The notes: generated by a model from the letters alone, not told the origin. 64,000 nucleotides of DNA from an uncultured Flavobacterium sp. (GCF_951805225.1 NZ_OX638201.1:4836001-4900000), one strand, 5' to 3'. Shown: positions 24,580 through 33,801, counted from the stretch's first letter. Translations and numbers: made by a program.

Positions 24580-25821
24580 ATGTTAGAAAAAGAAGTTATA
24601 AATTTTGAGAGAACAGCCATTGTTGGTATTGTGACTCAAAACCAAAGTGAGGAAAAACTTAACGAATATCTGGATGAATTGGAGTTTTTGACTTTTACCG
24701 CTGGTGGTGAAGTTATTAAACGCTTTTCTCAAAAAATGGAGCGCCCAAACCCAAAGACTTTTGTTGGAACAGGAAAAATAGAAGAAATCAATCTTTTTGT
24801 AAAAGAACATGATATATCGACTTTAATATTTGATGACGAATTATCACCATCGCAGCAAAAAAATATTTCTAAAATTATAGATTGTAAAATCTTGGACAGA
24901 ACCAATTTGATTCTGGATATTTTTGCGCAAAGAGCCGAAACTTCATACGCAAGAACTCAGGTTGAGTTGGCGCAATGTATCTATTTATTGCCAAGACTTT
25001 CGGGATTATGGACACACCTTGAGCGTCAAAAAGGTGGTATTGGTATGCGTGGTCCGGGAGAAACGGAGATCGAAACCGATAGACGTATTGTACGTGACAG
25101 AATTTCGTTATTGAAAGATAAAATCAAAACGATTGACAAACAAATGGGTGTTCAACGAAGCAATCGTGGCGCGATGGTGCGTGTTGCATTAGTTGGTTAT
25201 ACCAATGTTGGAAAATCGACTTTGATGAATGCTGTTGGTAAAAGTGATGTTTTTGTTGAAAATAAATTGTTTGCAACTCTGGATACAACAGTTCGAAAAG
25301 TGGTTATTAAAAACTTGCCATTTTTGCTTTCAGACACTGTAGGATTTATTAGAAAATTGCCAACACAATTGGTTGATTCTTTTAAAAGTACGCTTGATGA
25401 AGTTCGTGAAGCAGATTTGTTGTTGCACATTGTAGACATTTCGCATCCTGATTTTGAAGATCATATTGAATCTGTAAATCAGACTTTGCAGGATATAAAA
25501 GCACATGAAAAACCAGTTATAATGGTTTTTAATAAAATCGATGCTTATAAACATTTGACGATTGATGAAGATGATTTAATGACGGAAAAAACGCCAAGAC
25601 ATTATACACTTGATGAGTGGAAAACGACTTGGATGCATCGTTTAGGCGAAGATAATGCACTGTTTATTTCGGCGACGAATAAAGAAAATTTTGAGGAGTT
25701 TAGAGAAAGAGTTTATGAAGCTGTTCGTCAGATTCATATCACGAGATTTCCTTATAATAAATTCTTGTATCCGGATTATAAAGACGCAATCGAAAAAGAA
25801 GAAGAACAAGATCAAGAATAA
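24580..25821 (+). CDS. hflX: Ribosome-associated GTPase HflX
   Basis: This 413-aa Obg-HflX-family GTPase splits stalled or hibernating 70S ribosomes. It has the HflX N-terminal domain (NPKTFVGTGKIEEI; FDDELSPSQQKNI), then the glycine-rich linker block GGIGMRGPGETEIETDRR. The G domain follows: G1 ALVGYTNVGKST, G2 TTVRK, G3 DTVGFI and G4 NKID. The C-terminal tail ends in an Asp/Glu/Gln-rich stretch. Length and motif order are standard. It converges on the DUF3078 gene across a 21-bp-arm inverted repeat. Confidence 0.97.
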   Translation: MLEKEVINFERTAIVGIVTQNQSEEKLNEYLDELEFLTFTAGGEVIKRFSQKMERPNPKTFVGTGKIEEINLFVKEHDISTLIFDDELSPSQQKNISKIIDCKILDRTNLILDIFAQRAETSYARTQVELAQCIYLLPRLSGLWTHLERQKGGIGMRGPGETEIETDRRIVRDRISLLKDKIKTIDKQMGVQRSNRGAMVRVALVGYTNVGKSTLMNAVGKSDVFVENKLFATLDTTVRKVVIKNLPFLLSDTVGFIRKLPTQLVDSFKSTLDEVREADLLLHIVDISHPDFEDHIESVNQTLQDIKAHEKPVIMVFNKIDAYKHLTIDEDDLMTEKTPRHYTLDEWKTTWMHRLGEDNALFISATNKENFEEFRERVYEAVRQIHITRFPYNKFLYPDYKDAIEKEEEQDQE

Positions 25822-25876
25822 ATAGAAATTTTTACAGCAAAGAGCGCAAAGATTTTTATATTGAAAGTATCTCATA

Positions 25877-25928
25877 AAACACAAAGTTCGCAAAGCTAAA
25901 TCTATATAGCTTTGCGAACTTTGTGTTT
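25877..25928. terminator. Long perfect inverted repeat between convergent genes
   Basis: Arms of 21 bp (25877-25897 and 25908-25928, containing CACAAAGTTCGCAAAGC) with a 10-nt loop. It is embedded in further GCGCAAAG/CTTTTGCGC words at 25850-25973. It likely terminates hflX and the opposing gene, and belongs to the same repeat family as the element near 56.06 kb. Confidence 0.65.
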
Positions 25929-25986
25929 ATTAAGCGCAATCTAAGAAAAGACTTTTGCGCTTTTTGCGGTAAAATACAGTTTCAGA

Positions 25987-26937
25987 TTAAAATCCGAAAT
26001 TAACTCCTAAGCCAAATACTTCTCTCGTTTGAAAACCTTGAAAAGCATTGTCATCATAAATTGCCTGAAAGGATAAATTAGCAGATAAAAATTTATTTAC
26101 TTTCATGATAATATTCAATGAGTAATTGATATCTACGTTTTGAGGATCTTCTAAATAGTTAGAATATAAATTCAGAATATTTTCGGCAGTCACGTTGGTC
26201 ATAATGGCTAATTTGTAATAAACAGAAGCATAAAAACCAAGTTCGTAACGCATCGTTTTATTCGCGTCTACACCAAAATAATCTCCACTAACATAAGGTA
26301 AACCTGTTGCCTGATCGATACCTGAAGTATAAGCACCATCAACAAAAGTGAACTTTGAGGTTAAAGGCGCAAAATTTATTTTCAGATTATCATCTTTTGT
26401 CCAGTAAATACCGGGACCGGTAGTAAGATAACCCGGAGACATGAATTTTGTATTTTCCGTTCTGATTTCTTTTCCATTCTCATCTTTTCCATACAAATAA
26501 CCAGTTGAGAATTGAGTTCTGAAATTTAGAAAATAAGAGTAATACCATTGACCAAAAGCCTTTTTTCCAAGAATTGAATTGAATTCAAAGCGGTCATCAG
26601 TTTTCTTTTCGAAGTCAGCATTTTTAGTTTGCAAAAGTCCGTAAGACGCTAAAACTTTGTTGTCCCAGGTAAGATCGTTCTTTTTGTAATTGAAATCATA
26701 GTTGATTCCTAAAGTACCTGAAAAACTATCTTCACCTCCAGCAATCCAATTGTTGAAGCTTGATTGATTTAATAAAAGAGAAACGGTTCCTTTTGTTTTC
26801 CAGCCTTCACCTTCGATAGTGTCATTTATTTTCTTGACTGCTTTTTCGGTATTCTGAATTAATTCTTTTTCTGAATTTTGGGCTTGAACAAAAGTTAAGT
26901 TCGCTAAAACGAAGAGTAATAAAGCTAGCTTTCTCAT
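25987..26937 (-). CDS. DUF3078 outer-membrane beta-barrel-like protein
   Basis: A 316-aa secreted protein with signal peptide MRKLALLLFVLANLTFVQAQ. It has the DUF3078 opening, GWKTKGTVSLLLNQSSFNNW then AGGEDSFSGTLGINYDFNYK. Alternating aromatic strands continue to the terminal Phe (EVFGLGVNFGF), a pattern typical of outer-membrane barrels. The family is widespread in Bacteroidota and functionally uncharacterised. It lies about 80 bp downstream of the DUF2480 gene on the same strand and may be read from the suf operon or from its own promoter. Confidence 0.85.
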   Translation of the reverse strand: MRKLALLLFVLANLTFVQAQNSEKELIQNTEKAVKKINDTIEGEGWKTKGTVSLLLNQSSFNNWIAGGEDSFSGTLGINYDFNYKKNDLTWDNKVLASYGLLQTKNADFEKKTDDRFEFNSILGKKAFGQWYYSYFLNFRTQFSTGYLYGKDENGKEIRTENTKFMSPGYLTTGPGIYWTKDDNLKINFAPLTSKFTFVDGAYTSGIDQATGLPYVSGDYFGVDANKTMRYELGFYASVYYKLAIMTNVTAENILNLYSNYLEDPQNVDINYSLNIIMKVNKFLSANLSFQAIYDDNAFQGFQTREVFGLGVNFGF

Positions 26938-27014
26938 GGTTTTTAATTTAAGTGTATTAACAAATATACTAAAAACCGAGAAAAGGTGTAGGATTTATTG
27001 TCTATAAAAGGAAG

Positions 27015-27524
27015 TTATTTCTTGGATTCTTTGTATAAAGGTACTGCAGAACAAGCTTCGCCATACATAATGCTTCTTGCAAATGGCTGTAAGTAAGTTG
27101 TCGCCAAAATATACGCGCGCATAGGAACTGGTTTTCTGGAACAGCCTTTTACAATAACGGGTTTGCTTTTGTATGCCGAGTAATCAATTGTAGGCAAGAT
27201 TTCTTCGTATAAACTAGCGTCAAGATCTTCTATTGTTCCATTTACTACTTTTTTGGCAAATGGAGCTAATTGTACTGCTACTAAAATTAATGCCCAAGCA
27301 GGAACTATAGCATCTGTACTGCAATTTACTGCCACATATTGATCTTGATATTGTGACCAATCGTGATTTTTTAAATGCTCTCTAAAGTCTTTTTCTTTCA
27401 ATAAAAAACCTTCTAAAAGCCATTGCGAAATATCAATTTGCACACGAGCTCCTTTTGGATAATAATCCTCAAGATCAAAAACTTCTAATGCGCTATTGGC
27501 AACTTTATTAATGATTTCTTCCAT
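27015..27524 (-). CDS. DUF2480 family protein
   Basis: A 169-aa soluble protein with the DUF2480 pattern. It includes EVFDLEDYYPKGARVQIDIS, FREHLKNHDWSQYQDQYVAV and the closing GCSRKPVPMRAYILATTYLQ with a Cys. It is found almost always near SUF genes in Bacteroidota; its role is unknown. Here it is distal to sufE and the DUF59 gene on the same strand. An inverted repeat (27545-27596) separates it from DUF59. Confidence 0.85.
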   Translation of the reverse strand: MEEIINKVANSALEVFDLEDYYPKGARVQIDISQWLLEGFLLKEKDFREHLKNHDWSQYQDQYVAVNCSTDAIVPAWALILVAVQLAPFAKKVVNGTIEDLDASLYEEILPTIDYSAYKSKPVIVKGCSRKPVPMRAYILATTYLQPFARSIMYGEACSAVPLYKESKK

Positions 27525-27544
27525 AAGTGAAGTCTTAAAGTTTT

Positions 27545-27596
27545 AAAGTTGAAAGTCACAAAGCCATTAACTTTTGACTTTATGACTTTCAACTTT
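27545..27596. repeat. Perfect 14-bp inverted repeat
   Basis: AAAGTTGAAAGTCA (27545-27558) pairs with TGACTTTCAACTTT (27583-27596). It lies between two same-strand genes and could partly attenuate or process the suf mRNA. Confidence 0.6.
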
Positions 27597-27607
27597 ATGA
27601 CTATTTA

Positions 27608-27931
27608 TTAAAGCATTCCTAATTCTAATTTTGCTTCTTCGCTCATTAAATCTTTACTCCAAGGCGGATCAAAAGTAATTTCAACATCAACATCTTTAAT
27701 GTTTTCAATTGTTTTTACTTTTTCTTCAACTTCTCTTGGTAAACTTTCCGCAACAGGACAGTTTGGAGACGTTAAAGTCATTAAGATTTTTACTTCGAAA
27801 TCAGTATTTACCATTACGTCATAAATCAAACCTAATTCGTAAATATCTACAGGAATCTCTGGATCGTAAATGCCTTTTAAAACTTTTACAATTGATTCTC
27901 CTAATTCGTTTGTGTCTATTTCTTGTTCCAT
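27608..27931 (-). CDS. MIP18/DUF59 family Fe-S assembly protein (SufT-like)
   Basis: A 107-aa protein with the DUF59 core GIYDPEIPVDIYELGLIYDV, TLTSPNCPVAESLPREVEEK and a final FDPPWSKDLMSEEAKLELGM. It carries the single conserved Cys of the family. DUF59 proteins help mature Fe-S proteins and sit in suf operons. Here it follows sufE, separated by the GxxExxY cassette, which appears to have been inserted between them. Confidence 0.9.
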   Translation of the reverse strand: MEQEIDTNELGESIVKVLKGIYDPEIPVDIYELGLIYDVMVNTDFEVKILMTLTSPNCPVAESLPREVEEKVKTIENIKDVDVEITFDPPWSKDLMSEEAKLELGML

Positions 27932-27945
27932 TTTTTGTGTGTTTT

Positions 27946-28580
27946 ACCATATAAGTTATATAAGTTCATTTAAGCATTGCACTTATTATTATATGGTTAT
28001 TCTTTATTTGTTAATCTTCTAACCAACGGTATAATTCGTTGATATATGTTTTTTGACCTTCGTGATAAATATTTGTAACATTGAAATTTATCATTAGTCC
28101 TATCGGAGATTTTAAAAGCTTCATGTATGACATTAATTTTGCAATATGAATTGGTATAATTTTATCAACAGCTTTTAATTCCAGAACTAAGCAGTTTTCA
28201 ATAAATAAATCACATCTTAAATCAGATTCCAATTTTACGCCTTTATATTCAACCGGAATTATTAATTCAGATTGAAAATTAATTCCTCTTAAAGATAATT
28301 CCTTAATCATACATTTATGATAAATATTCTCTAAAAGTCCGGCTCCAATATTTTTATGAACTTCAATTGCTGCACCATTTACATGGTAAATTAAATCAGT
28401 CAAATATTTCTTTGTAATCATGCTTTCTTAGCAAGATATAAAAATAAAAAGAAAGATAAAACTTACTTTAATTGTTTTTTACTATATAATAGAACTTCAT
28501 TTAACAGCAAACTTAAATGTTCTTTATTTTGTTTGCAAAGTAAACACAAAGCTTATATTCTCTTATATAACTTATATGGT
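27946..28580. mobile_element. Candidate small cassette: 19-bp inverted repeats enclosing a GxxExxY gene
   Basis: ACCATATAAGTTATATAAG (27946-27964) is the exact reverse complement of 28562-28580. The 635-bp segment holds one gene, a GxxExxY protein, and splits sufE from the DUF59 gene. The ends resemble terminal inverted repeats. No transposase is encoded and no target-site duplication was established, so this could also be a hairpin-bearing intergenic repeat. Confidence 0.45.
28011..28421 (-). CDS. GxxExxY protein
   Basis: A 136-aa protein with the family signature GLLENIY (28-34) and a PD-(D/E)xK-like core: Asp71 in LRCDLFIEN and Glu81-Leu-Lys83 in LVLELKAVDK. It closes with LMINFNVTNI, as usual. 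The family is very common in Bacteroidota and is predicted to be nuclease-like; its biological role is unknown. It sits inside the suf locus but is framed by perfect 19-bp inverted repeats, so it is more likely a passenger cassette than a SUF component. Confidence 0.88.
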   Translation of the reverse strand: MITKKYLTDLIYHVNGAAIEVHKNIGAGLLENIYHKCMIKELSLRGINFQSELIIPVEYKGVKLESDLRCDLFIENCLVLELKAVDKIIPIHIAKLMSYMKLLKSPIGLMINFNVTNIYHEGQKTYINELYRWLED

Positions 28581-28588
28581 TTAAAAAT

Positions 28589-29014
28589 TTAGTTTTTGTT
28601 TTTTGAATCAAAAGCCAAAGCGTACATTTTGATATTTTTAATCATCGAAACCAATCCGTTTGCGCGAGTGGCTGATAAATGTTCTTTTAAACCAATGTCG
28701 TCAATAAATTGAGTGTCGGCATTTATAATATCTTCAGCTTTTTGATTAGAGAATGCACGAATTAAAATCGCAATAATCCCTTTAGTTAAAATAGCGTCAC
28801 TATCTGCAGTGAAAACAATTTTATCATCGTTTTGTTCACCTTGCAACCATACTTTTGATTGACAACCTTTGATTAAATTCTCGTCAGTTTTGTATTCTTC
28901 TTTGATTAACGGAAGACTTTTTCCCAATTCGATGATGTACTCATAACGCTGCATCCAGTCATCAAACATCGAAAATTCGTCTATTATTTCGTTTTGTATT
29001 TCTTTTATTGTCAT
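28589..29014 (-). CDS. sufE: SufE cysteine-desulfurase sulfur acceptor
   Basis: A 141-aa SufE. It has WMQRYEYIIELGKSLPLIKE, the catalytic Cys in LIKGCQSKVWLQG, and the tail LKEHLSATRANGLVSMIKNI. SufE takes persulfide sulfur from SufS and passes it to SufBCD. It lies 2 bp downstream of the lipoprotein gene, in the same transcript as sufS. Confidence 0.96.
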   Translation of the reverse strand: MTIKEIQNEIIDEFSMFDDWMQRYEYIIELGKSLPLIKEEYKTDENLIKGCQSKVWLQGEQNDDKIVFTADSDAILTKGIIAILIRAFSNQKAEDIINADTQFIDDIGLKEHLSATRANGLVSMIKNIKMYALAFDSKNKN

Positions 29015-29016
29015 AA

Positions 29017-29442
29017 TTATTCTTTCGTAAAATCCAGTAGCAAATTTACCAATTTTTCTATTTCCTTTGGAGGATTGCCATTGTCGAAACCTTTAGTTTC
29101 ATATGTTTTCTGATTCTGGACAACTTTTAAGTTTCCAATTGCAGCGCCATCATAAAAACGTTTTTCACTTGGAGCTTTTAGAGTTGGAATACTTTCTAAG
29201 TTAATCTTTGAAAATTCTGCTGCAATTTGTTTCCATTTTGCGTCGCTTATTTTGCTTTCTACAGCTTCGGTATTTTTACCATTTATAATAGAAACTGTTT
29301 TATTTTGAACCATTATCTTTTTGTAAAGACCACGAGACATTGCAGAATATTCTATTTGTGTACTTGTCATATCGGCTGTTTTTTGACTTGAACAACTTGT
29401 CCCGATGAAAATCGTTAAGAGCAATAAAGATAATATTTTCAT
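29017..29442 (-). CDS. Small lipoprotein between sufS and sufE
   Basis: A 141-aa protein with a lipobox signal peptide, MKILSLLLLTIFIGTSCSSQ (Cys17). The mature domain has alternating strands: SRGLYKKIMVQNKTVSI, SDAKWKQIAAEFSKI and GNLKVVQNQKTYETKGFDNG. The family is not named with confidence. It is 14 bp downstream of sufS and 2 bp upstream of sufE, so it is co-expressed with Fe-S assembly genes although it acts in the envelope. Confidence 0.7.
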   Translation of the reverse strand: MKILSLLLLTIFIGTSCSSQKTADMTSTQIEYSAMSRGLYKKIMVQNKTVSIINGKNTEAVESKISDAKWKQIAAEFSKINLESIPTLKAPSEKRFYDGAAIGNLKVVQNQKTYETKGFDNGNPPKEIEKLVNLLLDFTKE

Positions 29443-29456
29443 ATAAAGAGTTTTTT

Positions 29457-30671
29457 TTAGCTTAACATGGTTTTTGCTTTTTTAACCGCTTCAACCATTG
29501 TGTCAATTTCTTCGATTGTATTGTAAAAAGAAAATGAAGCACGAATAGTTCCCGGAATACAGAAAAAATTCATAATAGGTTGAGCACAATGATGTCCGGT
29601 TCTAACGGCAATTCCTAATTTATCGATAATTGAACCAATATCATAAGGATGAATTCCGTCAATATTAAACGAAACCACAGAAGCTTTATTTTTTCCGGTT
29701 CCGTAAATTTTCAAACCTTCAATTTCTAACAAACGCTTTGTCGCGTGCGCTAATAATGCATTTTCTTGTTCCTGAATATTATCAAAACCAATGTTGTTTA
29801 AATAATCAACAGCAGTTCCTAAAACAATTCCTCCAGCAATATTTGGAGTTCCCGCTTCAAATTTATGAGGAAGATCAGCGTAAGTCGTTTTCTCGAAAGT
29901 AACTTCTTTGATCATTTCTCCGCCACCTTGATAAGGAGGCAATTTATTTAACCATTCTTCTTTTCCGTATAAAATTCCGGTTCCGGTTGGACCACACATT
30001 TTATGCCCTGAAAAAGCATAAAAATCACAATCTAAATCCTGAACATCCGGTTTTAAATGCGGAACTGCCTGAGCGCCATCAATCAAAACAGCTGCACCAA
30101 CCGCATGTGCTTTTTCAATAATATATTTGATAGGATTTATGATTCCTAATGCGTTCGAAATATGATTTACAGTAACAACTTTAGTTTTCTCTGAAAGTAA
30201 AGCGTCAAAAGCTTCCATGATCAATTCGCCATTTTCATTCATCGGAATAACCTTAAGAGTTGCTCCGGTTTTCTCGCATAACATTTGCCAAGGCACAATA
30301 TTGCTATGATGTTCCAGTGAAGAAACTACAACTTCGTCTCCAGGTTTTAAAATAGAAGCAAAACCATTTGTTACAAGGTTGATTCCGTGTGTTGTTCCAG
30401 AAGTAAAAAGTACTTCATGCGAAAATTTAGCATTAATATGATGTTGGATTTTCACTCTTGAAATCTCATAAGCATCAGTTGCCAATTGACTTAATGTATG
30501 AACGCCACGATGAATATTGGCATTGATTTCCTGATAATATTTTGCGATTGCATCGATCACAATTTGTGGCTTTTGCGAAGTTGCGCCGTTATCAAAATAA
30601 ACCAAAGGTTTTCCGTTTACTTTTTCCGAAAGTATCGGAAAATCAGCTCTTATTTTTTGGATGTCTAACAT
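29457..30671 (-). CDS. sufS: SufS cysteine desulfurase
   Basis: A 404-aa PLP enzyme that removes sulfur from L-cysteine. Group II features are clear: VYFDNGATSQKP at the start, FTSGTTHGINL, HSNIVPWQ, the PLP Lys in FYAFSGHKMCGPTG, and the active-site Cys in VRTGHHCAQP. The sulfur is passed to SufE. It heads the second suf segment and has its own -7 box. It is separated from sufD by the plus-strand serine hydrolase gene. Confidence 0.97.
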   Translation of the reverse strand: MLDIQKIRADFPILSEKVNGKPLVYFDNGATSQKPQIVIDAIAKYYQEINANIHRGVHTLSQLATDAYEISRVKIQHHINAKFSHEVLFTSGTTHGINLVTNGFASILKPGDEVVVSSLEHHSNIVPWQMLCEKTGATLKVIPMNENGELIMEAFDALLSEKTKVVTVNHISNALGIINPIKYIIEKAHAVGAAVLIDGAQAVPHLKPDVQDLDCDFYAFSGHKMCGPTGTGILYGKEEWLNKLPPYQGGGEMIKEVTFEKTTYADLPHKFEAGTPNIAGGIVLGTAVDYLNNIGFDNIQEQENALLAHATKRLLEIEGLKIYGTGKNKASVVSFNIDGIHPYDIGSIIDKLGIAVRTGHHCAQPIMNFFCIPGTIRASFSFYNTIEEIDTMVEAVKKAKTMLS

Positions 30672-30696
30672 GTCTTATTTAGAAAAATTCTATTTA

Positions 30697-30704
30697 CAAA
30701 AGTA
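30697..30704 (-). promoter_or_regulatory. -7 promoter box of the sufS segment
   Basis: TACTTTTG on the minus strand matches TAnnTTTG, 25 bp upstream of the sufS ATG. It would make sufS-sufE independent of the sufA promoter. Confidence 0.45.
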
Positions 30705-30893
30705 CTAAAACTAAATTGTTTTATGCGGCTATTCCATAATTTCCTTTTATGGCGCCATCAATTAGAAGCTGATATGTTGATTCTGTAAAATTTGATTCTA
30801 TTTTGTAAACATTATGAGTTATAATTCTAAATTGACTCATAATATCGTGAACATAAATTAATTATATTGCATTAAAAACATCTAACTATAATT

Positions 30894-32243
30894 ATGAAAA
30901 AATTTCTCAAATTACTTGCGCTTGTTTTAGTTCTTGCATTTCTGTATTTTGGATTCACAACTTATCCGAAACTTGATTTGATTTCCGGCTTTTCAGCCAA
31001 AAGTATTGCGTCGGGTCATTTTTTAGATCATAGATCGAAAGAATTAATCGAGAAAACCGACAATGATATTGATATGATTGATTTGGCAACAAATACAATT
31101 AATGATGCTGGAAAATTTGCAACTTCAAATGTTTATGGCTTAAAAGAGCGAAAAGCAATTTATCGCGAAGGACTTGGAGCAACTTTGATTAATGATGATT
31201 ATGATGTTTCGAAGCCATATTTGCTTCCAAAGAGAACCAAATTGGTAAATAATCTTCCTTTTCCTTACGGGAATAATGAACCGAAGGATTCTGCTTTTTC
31301 GAATGTTGATTATTCAAAATTGAAGAAAGTCATTGATGATTCTTTCGATAAAAATGGAGGAAAAGCAAAACGTACTCGCGCCGTTGTAGTTTTATATAAA
31401 GACAAATTGATTGGCGAAAAATACGATACTGGTTTTAATAAAGACAGTAAAATTCTAGGTTGGTCGATGACAAAAAGTATTACAAGTTCTGCTTTTGGAG
31501 TTTTAGCCAAACAAGGAAAAATTGATATTTATAAACCGGCTCCAATTGCCGAATGGAAAAATGATGATCGTAAAATTATCACGATAAATGATTTACTTCA
31601 TATGAATTCCGGTTTAGAATGGGAAGAGAATTACAGTACGATTTGCGATGCTACAAAAATGCTTTTTCAGGCCGAAGATATGGGGAAAGTTCAAATGGAT
31701 AAACCGGCACAATTCAAACCAGATACACATTGGAATTATTCTTCAGGAACAACTAATTTATTATCCAGAATTTTAAGAGCACAATTTAAAACGCAACAAG
31801 AATATCTTGATTTTTGGTACAGTGCTGTAATTGACAAAATCGGAATGAATTCGATGATTGTCGAGCAAGATATGTCGGGAACTTTTGTTGGTTCGTCATA
31901 CGGATGGGCGACACCACGGGATTGGTCGAAATTTGGATTATTATATCTCCATAAAGGAAATTGGAATGGAGAACAAATTCTGGACGAAAGCTGGGTAAAA
32001 TATACAGCAACTCCAACAAATACTTCAGAAGGAAAATATGGTGCTCAGTTTTGGTTAAACGCTGGAGGGAAATTCCCTGATGTTCCTCGTGATATGTTTT
32101 ATTGCAGCGGATATCAAGGTCAAATGGTGGCAATTATTCCGTCTCTGGATATGGTAATCGTGAGAATGGGAGTGAAGGAAGAAGAACCGGGATTTGATTT
32201 TAATGGCTTTTTAAAAGGGATAATTTCTTCGGTTAAAAAATAA
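30894..32243 (+). CDS. Beta-lactamase-like serine hydrolase, membrane anchored
   Basis: A 449-aa protein with one N-terminal membrane helix (FLKLLALVLVLAFLYFGF) and a class C beta-lactamase/penicillin-binding-like domain. The nucleophile motif SxxK is SMTK (in LGWSMTKSITSS). The second motif appears as YSSGTTNLL, and the third region as YCSGYQGQM, similar to 6-aminohexanoate-dimer hydrolases (NylB type). It is a likely periplasmic esterase, amidase or peptidase, not a clear beta-lactamase. It is read opposite to the surrounding suf genes and divides them. Confidence 0.87.
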   Translation: MKKFLKLLALVLVLAFLYFGFTTYPKLDLISGFSAKSIASGHFLDHRSKELIEKTDNDIDMIDLATNTINDAGKFATSNVYGLKERKAIYREGLGATLINDDYDVSKPYLLPKRTKLVNNLPFPYGNNEPKDSAFSNVDYSKLKKVIDDSFDKNGGKAKRTRAVVVLYKDKLIGEKYDTGFNKDSKILGWSMTKSITSSAFGVLAKQGKIDIYKPAPIAEWKNDDRKIITINDLLHMNSGLEWEENYSTICDATKMLFQAEDMGKVQMDKPAQFKPDTHWNYSSGTTNLLSRILRAQFKTQQEYLDFWYSAVIDKIGMNSMIVEQDMSGTFVGSSYGWATPRDWSKFGLLYLHKGNWNGEQILDESWVKYTATPTNTSEGKYGAQFWLNAGGKFPDVPRDMFYCSGYQGQMVAIIPSLDMVIVRMGVKEEEPGFDFNGFLKGIISSVKK

Positions 32244-32250
32244 ATTTATA

Positions 32251-32415
32251 ATGAAAAATTATCTATTACCTATTTGTTTTGTAATTATTGGTTGGCTTCT
32301 TGCAGGTTTTGGATTTACGACACCATTGGGACATCCAATAAGTACAATTTCTTTTTTCCTTGGATTAAGCCTTTTTTTCCTTGGATTTATATTGCTTTTT
32401 ACAGTAAAAAAATAG
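32251..32415 (+). CDS. 54-aa two-helix membrane protein
   Basis: The ORF starts 7 bp after the serine hydrolase stop and encodes MKNYLLPICFVIIGWLLAGF, a short loop, then ISTISFFLGLSLFFLGFILL and a basic tail TVKK. Two membrane helices and a positive C-terminus look like a real small membrane protein, probably co-transcribed. Function unknown. Confidence 0.6.
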   Translation: MKNYLLPICFVIIGWLLAGFGFTTPLGHPISTISFFLGLSLFFLGFILLFTVKK

Positions 32416-32427
32416 TTTAGATACAGA

Positions 32428-32460
32428 AAACCCGACAGGTTTTTAAAACCTGTCGGGTTT
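32428..32460. terminator. Bidirectional terminator between convergent genes
   Basis: A 16-bp perfect stem centred on ACCCGACAGG/CCTGTCGGGT, flanked by A and T runs. It ends the plus-strand hydrolase unit and the minus-strand sufA-sufD transcript. Confidence 0.85.
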
Positions 32461-32484
32461 GAATATAATGCCGAATAGAATTTT

Positions 32485-33801
32485 CTACAAATCAAATCCT
32501 AAATTCACGCCCAATTTCATGGCAATGATTTTAGTAATTCTTTGTTTTAATTCTGGTATTTTAATGCTTTCGATAACGGCATTTGAGAATGCGTACATCA
32601 ATAAAGCTTTAGCTTCTTTTTTCGGGATTCCACGAGATTGCATGTAGAACATTGCAGTTTCATCAAGTTGTCCAACTGTACAACCGTGAGAACATTTTAC
32701 GTCATCAGCAAAAATCTCTAATTGTGGTTTTGCGTTGATAGTAGCTTTATCACTCAATAAAATGTTATTGCTTTTTTGGAAAGCATTTGTTTTTTGAGCT
32801 TCTTTTTCTACCAAAACTTTTCCGTTGAAAACTCCTGTTGAACGATCAGAGAAAATTCCTTTATAATCCTGGAAACTTTCGCAATTTGGCGTTGCGTGGT
32901 TTACCAAAGTATAATGATCAACGTGTTGTTTGTCATTTAGGATAGAAATTCCGTTAAGGGTACTTGTCAATCTTTCACCAAAGTGATAAAAATTCAAATT
33001 GTTACGAGTCAAATTTCCTCCAAAAGAGAAAGTGTGCACATAAGCATGACTTTCTTGTTGTTGCGAAACGTAAGTGTTGTCAATTAAATTGGCTTCACTA
33101 TTATCGTTTTGAATTTTGTAATAATCAACAATCGCACGTTTTTGAGCAAAAATCTCTGTAACCGAATTGGTTAAAACAGGATTTTCATTCAAACTTTGGT
33201 GGCGCTCGATAATTTGAACATGTGAATTTTCGCCCACAATAACCAAATTTCTTGGCTGAACCATTAATGCAGCTTCATTTCCAGTTGAGAAATACATAAT
33301 CTCAATTGGCTTATCTGCAACTTTTTTCTTCGGAATATTAATAAAAGCTCCTTCACTTGCAAAAGCAGTATTCAATGAAGTCAAACTATCATCTTTACTT
33401 GCGATTTGATTGAAGTAAGTATCAATAATCATTTTATATTTTGGTTTGGTCAATGCCGATGACATCAAACAAACATCGATTCCGTCATGTGTTGTAGAAG
33501 ATAAATGCGAACTAAAAACGCCATCGATAAATACCAATTTATAAGTGTCGATTTCGTGTAAAAAGTATTTTTTTACCTGATTAAATTCAATTGCATTTTC
33601 TTGCTTAGGAAAAACCGTAAAGTCATTTTTTAAGATGGCGTTTAGCGATGTATATTTCCAAGCTTCTTCTTTTTTGGTTGGGAAACCTTTATTTTCAAAG
33701 TTTTTTAAAGCATTTGTGCGTATGTCGTGTAAATCTGAATGTACATCGACACGCTCTTCAAAAGCCATAAAAGACGATACTAATTTTTCTTTTAAATCCA
33801 T
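32485..33801 (-). CDS. sufD: SufD, Fe-S cluster scaffold subunit
   Basis: A 438-aa member of the SufBD beta-helix family. It has KKEEAWKYTSLN near the N-terminus, the long right-handed beta-helix, and the conserved C-terminal block DDVKCSHGCTVGQLDETAMF then YMQSRGIPKKEAKALLMYAF. It forms the SufBC2D scaffold with SufB and SufC. It follows sufC after the 4HB cassette. Confidence 0.97.
   Translation of the reverse strand: MDLKEKLVSSFMAFEERVDVHSDLHDIRTNALKNFENKGFPTKKEEAWKYTSLNAILKNDFTVFPKQENAIEFNQVKKYFLHEIDTYKLVFIDGVFSSHLSSTTHDGIDVCLMSSALTKPKYKMIIDTYFNQIASKDDSLTSLNTAFASEGAFINIPKKKVADKPIEIMYFSTGNEAALMVQPRNLVIVGENSHVQIIERHQSLNENPVLTNSVTEIFAQKRAIVDYYKIQNDNSEANLIDNTYVSQQQESHAYVHTFSFGGNLTRNNLNFYHFGERLTSTLNGISILNDKQHVDHYTLVNHATPNCESFQDYKGIFSDRSTGVFNGKVLVEKEAQKTNAFQKSNNILLSDKATINAKPQLEIFADDVKCSHGCTVGQLDETAMFYMQSRGIPKKEAKALLMYAFSNAVIESIKIPELKQRITKIIAMKLGVNLGFDL

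Noticed and set aside
25877..25928. Possible structured regulatory RNA between hflX and DUF3078
   Set aside because: The arms match a dispersed repeat family and the position fits a terminator for convergent genes.
30894..32243. Antibiotic-resistance beta-lactamase
   Set aside because: Although SxxK is present, the second and third motifs resemble NylB-type esterases/amidases and the protein is membrane anchored; no basis for a resistance claim.
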